A DNA stretch of 64,000 nucleotides from Haliscomenobacter sp. (lineage in GTDB: Bacteria; Bacteroidota; Bacteroidia; Chitinophagales; Saprospiraceae), in assembly GCA_016713275.1 (NCBI GenBank), contig JADJPL010000028.1, positions 248,001 to 312,000 on the forward strand, given 5' to 3'. Both the position numbers and the translations under genes were made by a program. Of this stretch, positions 1 to 7,759 are shown piece after piece (position 1 is the stretch's first letter; every line of letters starts with the position of its first letter). Under the pieces are notes generated by a model. It was not told the origin of the DNA and ran no database searches. It saw only the letters and a program-made list of their open reading frames with translations.

Positions 1-195
1 AAAGGCTTGGGAGAAATGAACGCCGAGCAGCTTTGGAATACCACGATGGACCCCGGCCACCGCATCCTCCGCCAAGTGACGATCGAGGACGCCATGGAGG
101 TCGACCGCGTGTTCTCTATGCTCATGGGCGACGAAGTGCCGCCGCGCCGGGCCTTCATCGAAGCCAACGCCAAGTACGCCAAGGTGGATGCCTGA
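1..195 (+). CDS. gyrB: DNA gyrase subunit B, C-terminal end (partial)
   Basis: The reading frame is open from the first base of the window and ends at TGA 193-195, so only the last 64 codons are present. It reads [12 protein letters not shown] then TTMDP, followed by an IEDA segment and [12 protein letters not shown], the conserved C-terminal tail of type IIA topoisomerase B subunits. GyrB supplies the ATPase and Toprim parts of gyrase, which introduces negative supercoils into DNA. ParE shares much of this tail, but the MGDEV-PRR-FIE-NA ending is the GyrB form. The next gene starts 33 bases downstream on the same strand. Confidence 0.93.
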   Translation, partial: KGLGEMNAEQLWNTTMDPGHRILRQVTIEDAMEVDRVFSMLMGDEVPPRRAFIEANAKYAKVDA

Positions 196-227
196 TTTTT
201 TCTTTTTCCCTAATTGCTCTGCAACCC

Positions 228-1196
228 ATGGCAACCCTTAAACGCACCCTCGCCGTTATCACCGGCGGCAATGTGGCCGAACGCGAAATTTCCCTCAAAA
301 GCGCGGAAACCGTCGCCAAACACCTGGACCCTTCCAAGTACGAGGTCTTTATCCTGGATCTCATTGGGAGCATATTCATCGACAAACAGTCGGGCGCCCG
401 GGTGGATCTCAACGATTTTTCCCTGGACCTGGGCGACCGGAAGGTTACTTTCGACGCGGTTTACCTGATGCTGCACGGCCACCCCGCAGAAGACGGCCGC
501 CTTCAGGGGTACTTCGAACTGCTCGGCATTCCCTACACCGGCTGCGACCCGCTCGTCAGCGCCCTGACTTTCGACAAGCAGGCCTGCAAAGACTTTCTGA
601 AAAGCCACGGGATCCCGATGGCGCCTTCGGCCCTGGTGTACAAGGGAAAGCCCTACGACCAAAACGCCTTGCTGAAGATGGGGCTTCCGCTGTTTGTCAA
701 ACCGAATAAAAACGGAAGCAGCTTCGGCGTTTCCAAAGTCAACGAGCCGCACGAGCTGCCTCAAGCCATCGAAAAAGCCTTTGCCTTCGACAACGAGGTC
801 GTGGTGGAAGCGTTTCTCAAAGGAACCGAGTATTCCAATGGCGTGCTCCGCAAAGACGGCGAAATCGTCGTGCTGCCCATCACGGAAATCATTCCGCAAA
901 ACGAGTTTTTCGACTTCAAAGCCAAATACGAAAACGAAAGCAAGGAGATCACTCCCGCCCTGCTTCCCATGGAACTGACCCGCAACTGCCAGGAGCAAAC
1001 CCGGAAGATCTACGAAGTTCTGGGTTGCCGGGGCATCGCCCGGTTTGACTATATCCTCGTCGACCGCGTGTTCTATTTCCTGGAAGCCAATACCATCCCC
1101 GGCATGTCCGAAGCGAGCATCGTGCCCCAGCAAGCCATCGCTTATCGATGGACGATCACCGAGCTCCTCGAAGCCGTGGTCCAGGAAGCCCTGTAA
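228..1196 (+). CDS. ddl: D-alanine--D-alanine ligase
   Basis: This 322-residue ATP-grasp enzyme joins two D-alanines in the cytoplasm to make the dipeptide used for peptidoglycan precursors. The N-terminal domain shows the family glycine-rich start (VITGGNVAEREISLKSA) and HGHPAEDGRLQGYFELL. The ATP-grasp core shows GLPLFVKPNKNGSSFGVSKV. The metal/substrate end reads FLEANTIPGMSEASIVPQ, matching the usual N-x-x-PGMT-x-S. I chose ATG 228 because family alignment begins there. The frame stays open upstream to about base 33, but that stretch overlaps gyrB and is not protein-like. The length is normal for Ddl. Confidence 0.96.
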   Translation: MATLKRTLAVITGGNVAEREISLKSAETVAKHLDPSKYEVFILDLIGSIFIDKQSGARVDLNDFSLDLGDRKVTFDAVYLMLHGHPAEDGRLQGYFELLGIPYTGCDPLVSALTFDKQACKDFLKSHGIPMAPSALVYKGKPYDQNALLKMGLPLFVKPNKNGSSFGVSKVNEPHELPQAIEKAFAFDNEVVVEAFLKGTEYSNGVLRKDGEIVVLPITEIIPQNEFFDFKAKYENESKEITPALLPMELTRNCQEQTRKIYEVLGCRGIARFDYILVDRVFYFLEANTIPGMSEASIVPQQAIAYRWTITELLEAVVQEAL

Positions 1197-1208
1197 CCCA
1201 AAATTTCC

Positions 1209-1307
1209 TGTAGCTCGGAATTGCATTCCGAGATGTTCACCGGAATTGCATTCCGGGAAGGTCCACAAGAATTGCATTCCACGGAAGGTCCACAAGAATT
1301 GTATTCC
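1209..1307. repeat. Palindromic repeat, type A, with degenerate tail copies
   Basis: The unit begins TGTAGCTCGGA and holds two short hairpins: CTCGGAATTGCATTCCGAG and then CCGGAATTGCATTCCGG. After the GGGAAG end come two decayed half-units (GTCCACAAGAATTGCATTCC and a variant). The same two-hairpin layout occurs at 4908-4960 and 5206-5258 with different loop sequences. It lies between two convergent genes and may also act as a bidirectional terminator. REP-like elements in general have this form; assignment to a known family would need a search. Confidence 0.75.
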
Positions 1308-1314
1308 GGACACA

Positions 1315-3233
1315 CTACCGTTTTTCCCCATACTCCTTCCACGCCTCCACAATCCCGGCATCCAGCCCCGTTCCTTCCGTCAGCCGTTCCATTTGGCGGC
1401 GCAGCGCGGCGGGATCCATCTCCAAATGCAAGGGGAGGGATCTGCTGAGGGCTTTCTGATCTCCGAAAGGCAAATGCTGCCGCAATAACCGGCGGAGCTC
1501 CGCCCTCAAACCGGGGTCGGGGCATAGCTTCCAGGCCAGGAACAAATCGGTGCGCAGGCGCGAAGGCAACCCGCCGCCCTGAATAAAGGAGATGGCCAGC
1601 CGGAGGAAACTGGTGTCCCGGCTGCGCAACATCCGCTGGAGCCGGTCTGTTTGTTCAGGGTTTTCCTCCGCCTGCAGGTACCGGGCCTCTTCCCTGGCCA
1701 GGTAAAACTCCAGTATCGATTGATCCAAAACCCCCGGGGACGGGGTTATTTCGGCGCGTTCGGGATAGGGCGGATCGCCGATGACGAGATGGGTAGGGGC
1801 ATCCCCCTTTGCCGCCATCCGAAGCCCGCACGACTCCAGCCGCTTTTTCCACAAGCCCAGGGGAACACCTCCGGGACGGCCAAACCATCCGATTGCGTGA
1901 CCGGCCTGAAGGCCGGAAGCGGGAAAGCGGGTGATCAACCAACCGGTCAGGGCGCGGCGTAAGGAAGGGATCGGAAGGGAAAGCGCATGCAGTGCCCGAT
2001 CCAAAGGAAGGGTGCATTCTGCCTCCGCGCCCGCTTTTTCGATGCGGTCCAACGCAACGAGTTCTTCGGGGCCAAACCCCGCCTGCCGTCCTGCGGCAAT
2101 GAGCTTATGAAGCCTGCGCCAACCGGCTGCAGGCAGCACACCGGTAAGGGTTTTCAAGGCCGGGAAATGCATCAGCAGACGGGTATCCTGAACCGGCCCT
2201 GTGGGATACCCTTTCCAGATAAGTTGTTCCAGCCGGGGTAGTTGCGCCAGCAACGGAGGAATTTCCGGGATTTGGGTATGCGAGACGTCCAGTGTGCGAA
2301 GCCGCGCCAGGCGAATAAAGGATTCCGGGAGCGCTTCAATCGCCGTTTTGGACACATCCAGCGTGCGCAGGCTTTCGGGAAGCGGAGGAAGGCGGCGCAA
2401 CGGATTTCCCGCGAGGTTGAGGGCGCTCAGAGCCAGCATGCGGGAAAGCGCTTCCGGAAGTTCGTGCAGTTGATTGTTGCGAAGGCTGAGTGCGTCGAGG
2501 ACCGGCAGGTCAGCCAGGAACTCCGGCAGCCGGGTCAGGGCGTTGCCGTCCAGCTTCCATTGGCGGAGTTGGCGGAGTTGGCCGAGGGCTTCGGGCAAGG
2601 CTTCGAGCCGGTTTTGAGAAAGATCCAGATGGCGAAGCTGGGTCAGGGCCCCCCAATGACCGGGAATTTCAGCGATCCGGTTGCGGCGGAGATCCAAAAC
2701 CTCCAACCCTGTCGGCAACCTATTGGATGCAGCAACTTCAGCGATCCGGTTATGCGCCAGTTGCAGCGCGCGCAAGCGGGGGCGTTTTCCAGCCCGGAGG
2801 GGAAGGCGGCGAGCGCGTTTTTCTCCAGGTTCAGGGATTCGAGCTTCCCCCATTGGACCTTTTCCAGGGCGCCCGTTTTGATCCGGTTTCCGGAAAGATC
2901 GAGTTTCTTTAAGGCCCGGCAGGCTGACAGCACGCCGGGCAGCGCACGAAACCCGCAACGGGAAAGATAGACTTCTTCCAGCACGGGAAGGCGCTCCAGG
3001 GCCACCGGAAGCTCCCGAAGCGGATTGCAGGACAAGCGCAGGATGCGCAAACCAGTCAGCAGGGCAACCGCCTCCGGTACCTGCCCGATCTGATTGTTTT
3101 CCAAATCCAGCACCTCCAGGTTGGGCAGCAACCATACCTCCTCCGGTACCTCGCGCAGGCCCAGCCCATGGAGGTAGAGTTCGGTGGCCGTGCCGCCTTG
3201 TTGGAGCGCTTCGCGGATGGAATATGCGCGCAT
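1315..3233 (-). CDS. Leucine-rich repeat protein (one apparent frameshift)
   Basis: The protein is read in two overlapping frames that join smoothly. ATG 3233 opens a frame with LRRs such as NLEVLDLENNQIGQVPEAV. After about base 2780 the series continues in a second frame (LEVLDLRRNRIAEIPGHW onward) to the stop at 1315. The switch falls in a run of five G on the plus strand (2778-2782); one more base restores a single frame of about 640 residues. Roughly a dozen LRRs of about 23 residues fill the N-terminal half. The C-terminal half is not LRR. Its segment around GHAIGWFGRPGG...THLVIGD resembles a BRCT fold by eye (weak inference). No signal peptide is visible, so it is probably cytoplasmic and a protein-protein scaffold. 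Confidence 0.8.
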
Positions 3234-3251
3234 GAGGTCGATTTTTTTATA

Positions 3252-3330
3252 GGATGTGGAGGATGTGGAAGATGTAAAGGATGTAGAGGATGTAAAGGAT
3301 GTAGAGGATGTAGAGGATGTAGAGGATGTG
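3252..3330. repeat. 9-bp tandem repeat (GATGTAGAG type)
   Basis: About eight copies of a 9-bp unit, consensus GGATGTAGA with GGATGTGGA and GGATGTAAA variants, run head to tail just upstream of the LRR gene start. Related tracts occur near 4265-4330, 5562-5582, 7540-7597 and 19504-19545. Translation in one frame gives repeated Ile-Leu-Tyr or Asp-Val-Glu, which creates false ORFs. Confidence 0.85.
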
Positions 3331-3350
3331 TGGCCCCGGGTTAAAGCTCG

Positions 3351-3417
3351 CCGTCTCCCGTCCCCCGTCTCCCGTCTCCCGTCTCCCGTCTCCCGTCCAC
3401 CGTCCCCCGTTCACCGT
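3351..3417. repeat. 7-bp tandem repeat (CCGTCTC/CCGTCCC)
   Basis: About nine copies of a heptamer, CCGTCTC shifting to CCGTCCC/CCGTTCA, end at the stop codon of the DUF3667 gene (3418). It is one of several heptamer tracts in this window that abut stop codons. Confidence 0.85.
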
Positions 3418-4107
3418 TCAGAGTGCGAGGCCAATTAAAATAAGCACAAGGAATAGTTGAAGAAAAAAGAACAGGATTACCCCAGCCGTTTGCAGGAGCG
3501 CTTCCCATTGATCTTTGCCTTTGCCAAAAACGTTATACACCATCCAAAACATGGCCAGGTATACGACTGGATTGAACAGCAGGACCGGCGCTTGTAGCGC
3601 AAAAAAGCCAATTAACCCCGCCAGGGTGGCCTGACCAATAAAGAAGGCGCTGATGGTCACATGCTCGGCCAGGTTGTATTGGCCAAAAAACAGCTTGGTG
3701 GAAGTGCCCAGGCAGCCAATCGTGAAAATCCAAACGTATTTGAAATAGACCCGGAGGAAGGTTCCGGCCTTATACCCAATGGAATAAGCAGGGGAATCCG
3801 GTCCGTCAGGGCCGGAGGAAAAATCTACGAGCGAGTCCGCGATCAGGAAAATCGAGATGGAAAGGAGCAGGAAGGAAAACGGATTAAAAATCCCCTTCCT
3901 TTTGCCCCGAATATAGCTGGTAATGAGGTAATGGGGATTGATGGTCAGGTACTTCAGATTGAACAGGAGCCCTTTGTCCATATTGGTAAGGGTCGAAAAG
4001 AAATCCGTCGCAATGGAACGAAACGTAATCCGTCCAACGGCGGCCTGTTCCCCGCAATTCGGGCAAAATTTTTGGTCGTGTTCGTGGGCACAAGAAATAC
4101 AAGTCAT
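3418..4107 (-). CDS. DUF3667 zinc-ribbon membrane protein
   Basis: From ATG 4107 the protein has 229 residues. It opens with a two-CxxC zinc ribbon (CISCAHEHDQKFCPNCGEQ). A conserved stretch follows, in which short FSTLTNMDKGLLFNLKYL and YIRGKRKGIFNPFSF segments match the DUF3667 pattern. About five hydrophobic helices fill the rest. The function of this family is unknown; it is common in Bacteroidota and sits in the inner membrane. The frame stays open upstream to 4410, but there it only translates repeats (Ile-Leu-Tyr runs). ATG 4143 is the other plausible start. Confidence 0.8.
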   Translation of the reverse strand: MTCISCAHEHDQKFCPNCGEQAAVGRITFRSIATDFFSTLTNMDKGLLFNLKYLTINPHYLITSYIRGKRKGIFNPFSFLLLSISIFLIADSLVDFSSGPDGPDSPAYSIGYKAGTFLRVYFKYVWIFTIGCLGTSTKLFFGQYNLAEHVTISAFFIGQATLAGLIGFFALQAPVLLFNPVVYLAMFWMVYNVFGKGKDQWEALLQTAGVILFFFLQLFLVLILIGLAL

Positions 4108-4907
4108 CTGCTGGGTGTTGTTGCATGCGCAATAGGGGAGCATCCCTGTTTTCCAGGCACATCTCCAGAAACAGGGATGCACCTGACGATAAAAGTAATC
4201 ATTTTCCAGGGGGCAGGCCACTGTCTTGCCGTCTCGCTGTTGCTTGTTGTCTGAACACGATTTGCAGGATGGAAGGATGTAGAGGATTTGCAGAATGTAG
4301 AGGATGTAAAGGATGTAAAGGATGTAAGGGTTTTGGTCTCTCCGTCCCCGTCCCCCGTCCCCCGTCCCCGTCTCTGTTGTGCGTAGACTTCCGTCTACGC
4401 TTCGGTTCAATCTTCAGATTGCGCGTATTTACTGCCATTGGGGCATTGCTGCGTTGTCTGAACTGTGATTTGCAGGATTAGGGGATGGCCATGATGGTGG
4501 GGGGCTAGGGCTTAAGGCAAGGGTTTTGGGCTGTCGTCTTACTGTCTCTCCGTCTCCCGTCCCCCGTCTCCCCTCCCCGTCCCCCGTCCCCGTCTACCGT
4601 CCCCCCGTCCCCCGTCTACCGTCTCTGTTGTGCGTAGACTTCCGTCTACGCTTCGGTTCAATCTTCAGATTGCGCGTATTTACTGCCATTGGGGCATTGC
4701 TGCGTTGTCTGAACTGTGATTTGCAGGATTAAGGGATGGCCATGATGGTGGGTGCTAGGGCGTAAGGCTTAAGGCGCGAGGTTTGAGGTTTTGGTCTGTC
4801 GTCTTACTGTCGACCGTCCACCGTCCACCCTCCACCGTCTCACCGTCTGCCGTCTGCCGTTGCTTGTTGTCTGAACACGATTTGCAGGATTTAAGGGATG
4901 GCCAGGA

Positions 4908-4960
4908 TGTAGCTCGGATTTTCAATCCGAGACTGTTGACCGGAATGGTATTCCGGGAAG
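4908..4960. repeat. Palindromic repeat, type A
   Basis: A TGTAGCTCGGA start leads into hairpin CTCGGATTTTCAATCCGAG, then ACTGTTGA, then hairpin CCGGAATGGTATTCCGG and GGAAG. It is the same architecture as at 1209 and essentially identical to 5206-5258. Confidence 0.8.
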
Positions 4961-5205
4961 GGCACCGTGCAGGCGTCTCTCCGTCTACCGTCGACCGTCT
5001 CACCGTCTGCCGTTGCTTGTTGTCTGAACTGTGATTTGCAGGATTAAGAGATGGCCATGATGGGGGGCTAGGGCGTAAGGCGTAAGGCGCGAGGTTTGAG
5101 GGTTTGGTCTGTCGTCTTACTGTCGACCGTCCACCGTCTCACCGTCTCCCGTCTGCCGTTGCTTGTTGTCTGAACACGATTTTCAGGATTAAGGGATGGA
5201 CAGGA

Positions 5206-5258
5206 TGTAGCTCGGATTTTCAATCCGAGACTGTTGACCGGAATGGTATTCCGGGAAG
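5206..5258. repeat. Palindromic repeat, type A
   Basis: A second, near-identical copy of the element at 4908, again placed after a GGATGGNCAGGA stretch. It is followed at 5264-5307 by a partial type B element (CCCGCAATTAGCGGG hairpin plus TTTCGGCGAACAG). Confidence 0.8.
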
Positions 5259-5430
5259 CGCTCTGTTCGCCGTCCCGCAATTAGCGGGATCAGATTTCGG
5301 CGAACAGAGGCGGCAGACCAAAACCTTTGCGCCTTGCGCCTTAAACCCTGCGCCTTTACCCTCCCTATCCCCCCCATCCCAAAATCCCCCCAAATCCTGG
5401 TTCAGACAAAAAGCAACGGGAGGCGGGAAA

Positions 5431-5487
5431 CGCCGGTCAGGGGACCGGCGAATAGTTCCGCACGAAATCTGAGGATTTCGGCGAACA
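5431..5487. repeat. Palindromic repeat, type B
   Basis: Two hairpins: GCCGGTCAGGGGACCGGC and, after AATAGTTCCGCA, CGAAATCTGAGGATTTCG, ending GCGAACA. A copy with few differences lies 14 kb away at 19443-19499. Both sit beside tandem repeats and not inside a gene. Confidence 0.8.
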
Positions 5488-5493
5488 GGAGAG

Positions 5494-5546
5494 ACGGTGG
5501 ACGGTGGACGGTGGACGGTGGACGGTGGACGGTGGACGGTGGACGG
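5494..5546. repeat. 7-bp tandem repeat (ACGGTGG)
   Basis: About seven near-perfect copies of ACGGTGG. This is the complement of the CCACCGT form seen at 4810-4850 and belongs to the minus-strand module whose core lies near 5590. Confidence 0.85.
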
Positions 5547-5632
5547 AGACCAAAACCTTACATCCATCTTACATCCTCTACAAAAATCGTGTTCAGACAA
5601 AAGCAACGCCCCAATCCCCGTAACTTCGTACT

Positions 5633-7432
5633 TCAAACCTCGATCCCCATCTCCGCCATCAACTGCGTCGCGTTGAAGCTTTGGCTGACGCCCTTTTTCA
5701 GTTGGTAGTCGAACACGAGCCGGCCATCCTGGAGTTGCACGTCGATATACCGGTTTTCGATATGACCCTGGCTTTCGGCTTCGAGGGAGGCGAGCTCCAG
5801 GTCGTGGGTGGCGATGAGGCCGGCGCTTTGGAGGCGGATGAGCTGGCGGATCAGCGCTGCGGCGCCTTGGTGGCGGTCGCGGGAGTTGGTGCCTTTGAGG
5901 ATTTCGTCGAGGAGAAAAAATACGGGCATGGGGCCGTCTTGACTGGCCTGGGCGGTTTCGATCAGGGTTTTGAGGCGGCGCAGTTCGGCGTAGAACGAAG
6001 AGGCGTTTTCGGACAGCGCGTCCTGGGTGCGCATGCTGGTGAACACCTGCAGCGGAGGCAGTTCCATCGCTTGCGCGCACACTGGCGCGCCGCTTTGCGC
6101 CAGAACGATATTAACGCCCGCGCTGCGCAGGAACGTGCTCTTGCCGGCCATGTTGGAGCCGGTAATGAGCTTGAGGTGGGCCCTGACGGGCATACCGAGG
6201 TCGTTGCCCACGCGCCGGCCGGGGGGGATGAGCGGATGGGCAAGGCCTTTGGACTGGAAGTCCAACCCGGTTTCCACCAGGGGAAAGGCCCACCCGGGGT
6301 GGTTGAAATGCAGGTTGCCCAGGGAGGAAAGCGCCTCGAATTGCGCCAGGGTGTGAAACCATCCGGCCAGCACGGGCTTCCATTCGGTTTTCCAGTTTTC
6401 CAGCCGGTAGACCCATTGCAGATCCCAGAGGCCGAACAGGTTGAGCAGGATAGCAAAGGGGTTGTACCGCACATCCAGCTGGTGGATCAGGTAGCCCAAT
6501 TGCTTTAACGCCCGGGAGGCGGAGATCCGCGGGGTGTGGATCGCCGTTTGCAGCGTTTGCAGGAGCGGAGCCTCAAACCGCTGCGTTTCGATGTGCCGGA
6601 GCAACGCGGCATAGGCTTGCAGCATGGCGCCCGTGCGGGCCGTTGCCTCGTGGATGCCTTGTACGCGCTTGGCGTAACGGCCGGTGAGCAACGCAGCAGG
6701 GAGCAGGCAGGTTGCGGAGACCCACCAGGACTCCCCGCGAAAGAGGGTGACGGCAAAGGCGGTTGCCGCTAGCACGGGCAAAAGGATAAGCGTCCAGAAC
6801 ATGGCTTTCCGGAAGCGAAACACCGGCGCCTGTTCCAGCCAGAGCTGGAGCTGTTCCTGATGCCGGAGGCTGGATGGGTTTGCCATGCCGAGCGCCCGAA
6901 AGGCGTGGCGCCAATCCGGCAGGCGCCCCAGTTCCCGGACCGCTTCCTGGCGGGCAGCGATGACGGGTGGCGTCGCCGGATGCAGCAAATAAGCGGCCAG
7001 CGTTTCTTTGCCCTGAGGCGTAGTCGTGCGATTGATGAACTGGAACACCGAATAGGGGCCAAACAGATCCAGGTCGCCCGAGTAAGGGTGCAGCAGGTCG
7101 CGGAATTCGGCGCCGTCTTCAAATACCTGAAACTGGTAGCCTGCGGCCGCTGCTTCCTCCTGGTTTACCTGAGCGAGTAGTGTCTGGTGAGCTCTCCGCT
7201 CCGCTATCTGGTTGTGCCGCCGCACCAGATAAAAAAATCCCGCCAGAAAGACCACCCCCCACAGGCCGGTAAGCACCGGCGACCAGGACCACAGAAACAC
7301 CCCCAGAAACACCCCCGCCAGAAACGCCGCCAGACGCCCGACCGCCAGGCGGTTGTACGCCGCTCCTAACGTTCGGGCTTTTGCGGTATGCTGTTGATGC
7401 CGCTCCTGGTAAAACCGGATCAGATCGTTCAT
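5633..7432 (-). CDS. Membrane-anchored MutS-family ATPase
   Basis: A 599-residue protein. Two hydrophobic segments lie near the N-terminus (about residues 30-70) and another pair near 220-265. The C-terminal half is a MutS-type ATPase with Walker A in LITGSNMAGKSTFLRSAG (about residue 435) and Walker B in VFFLLDEILKGTNSRDRHQG (about 510). The N-terminal mismatch-recognition domains of true MutS are absent and the length is well short of MutS (over 800). Such short MutS relatives are common in Bacteroidota, and a role in mismatch repair is not established. ATG 7432 was chosen because upstream in-frame sequence only translates 9-bp repeats. Confidence 0.85.
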   Translation of the reverse strand: MNDLIRFYQERHQQHTAKARTLGAAYNRLAVGRLAAFLAGVFLGVFLWSWSPVLTGLWGVVFLAGFFYLVRRHNQIAERRAHQTLLAQVNQEEAAAAGYQFQVFEDGAEFRDLLHPYSGDLDLFGPYSVFQFINRTTTPQGKETLAAYLLHPATPPVIAARQEAVRELGRLPDWRHAFRALGMANPSSLRHQEQLQLWLEQAPVFRFRKAMFWTLILLPVLAATAFAVTLFRGESWWVSATCLLPAALLTGRYAKRVQGIHEATARTGAMLQAYAALLRHIETQRFEAPLLQTLQTAIHTPRISASRALKQLGYLIHQLDVRYNPFAILLNLFGLWDLQWVYRLENWKTEWKPVLAGWFHTLAQFEALSSLGNLHFNHPGWAFPLVETGLDFQSKGLAHPLIPPGRRVGNDLGMPVRAHLKLITGSNMAGKSTFLRSAGVNIVLAQSGAPVCAQAMELPPLQVFTSMRTQDALSENASSFYAELRRLKTLIETAQASQDGPMPVFFLLDEILKGTNSRDRHQGAAALIRQLIRLQSAGLIATHDLELASLEAESQGHIENRYIDVQLQDGRLVFDYQLKKGVSQSFNATQLMAEMGIEV

Positions 7433-7539
7433 GTGGTTTTTTGCCTTAAAAATACTAGAAGTTACAAAACTCCCCCCCCATGGTTTGGGCGAGCAAAAAG
7501 AACATTCGCCGAAGACAGGGTAGAAACATTTGAACCTTG

Positions 7540-7597
7540 AATCCTCTCCATCCTTTACATCCCCTCCATCCTCTACCCCTTTCACGTCCTCCCCAAA
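7540..7597. repeat. Degenerate 9-bp repeat tract with module core
   Basis: CCATCCTTTACATCCCCTCC and neighbouring variants are the complement of the GGATGTAGA tract. They are followed by AAAAATCATGTTCAGTCAAC, a diverged copy of the minus-strand module core. This fills most of the 327-base gap between the MutS-like gene and the XRE regulator; the rest is the promoter noted next. Confidence 0.6.
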
Positions 7598-7722
7598 AAT
7601 CATGTTCAGTCAACAAACTAAGGCGAACGGCCGCCGTTCACTCCTCAAACCCTTTGAAAAAGAAGCAGACAGGAGCATGTTCGCTAAATCGGGAACGGAT
7701 GGGTGCAGGTTTGCCATTTTAG

Positions 7723-7754
7723 TTTGCGAATTTTCGCTAAATCCGCTACCTTTG
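7723..7754 (+). promoter_or_regulatory. Promoter with embedded palindromic operator for the XRE regulator
   Basis: A -33 box TTTG (7723-7726) and a -7 box TACCTTTG (7747-7754) are separated by 20 bases, the published Bacteroidota arrangement. The palindrome GCGAATTTTCGC (7726-7737) fills the start of the spacer, and TTCGCTAAATC recurs at 7679-7690. The -7 box is only 5 bases from ATG 7760, implying a very short leader. Autorepression by the downstream regulator is inferred. Confidence 0.6.
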
Positions 7755-7759
7755 GCCCG

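Larger units (their letters stand above)
4239..5610. repeat. Block of nested composite intergenic repeats
   Basis: About 1.4 kb without a gene. A composite module recurs here roughly eight times, six on the plus strand (cores near 4239, 4451, 4702, 4860, 5013, 5159) and two on the minus strand (cores near 5403 and 5590). Each module has a core containing TTGTCTGAACACGATTT or TTGTCTGAACTGTGATTT, then a 9-bp tract or a GGATGGCCAGGATG stretch, then AAGGNTTTTGGTCT, then a heptamer tract (CCGTCCA/CCGTCTC). Some copies carry a type A palindrome inside. Bases 4370-4511 and 4621-4761 are near-identical direct copies. I see no coding signal. Confidence 0.8.

Noticed and set aside
33..227. In-frame upstream extension of the ddl gene
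   Set aside because: It overlaps gyrB in another frame, and its translation is Pro/Arg-rich shadow sequence; conserved homology starts at ATG 228.
210..1361. Long antisense ORF opposite ddl
   Set aside because: It mirrors the codon pattern of a clear ddl gene; translation has no conserved motif.
4108..4410. N-terminal extension of the DUF3667 protein with Ile-Leu-Tyr repeats
   Set aside because: These codons only translate the 9-bp satellite and a repeat core; the family begins at the zinc ribbon.
3252..5610. Possible CRISPR array
   Set aside because: Units of 7 and 9 bp have no unique spacers of constant length, and no cas genes are present.
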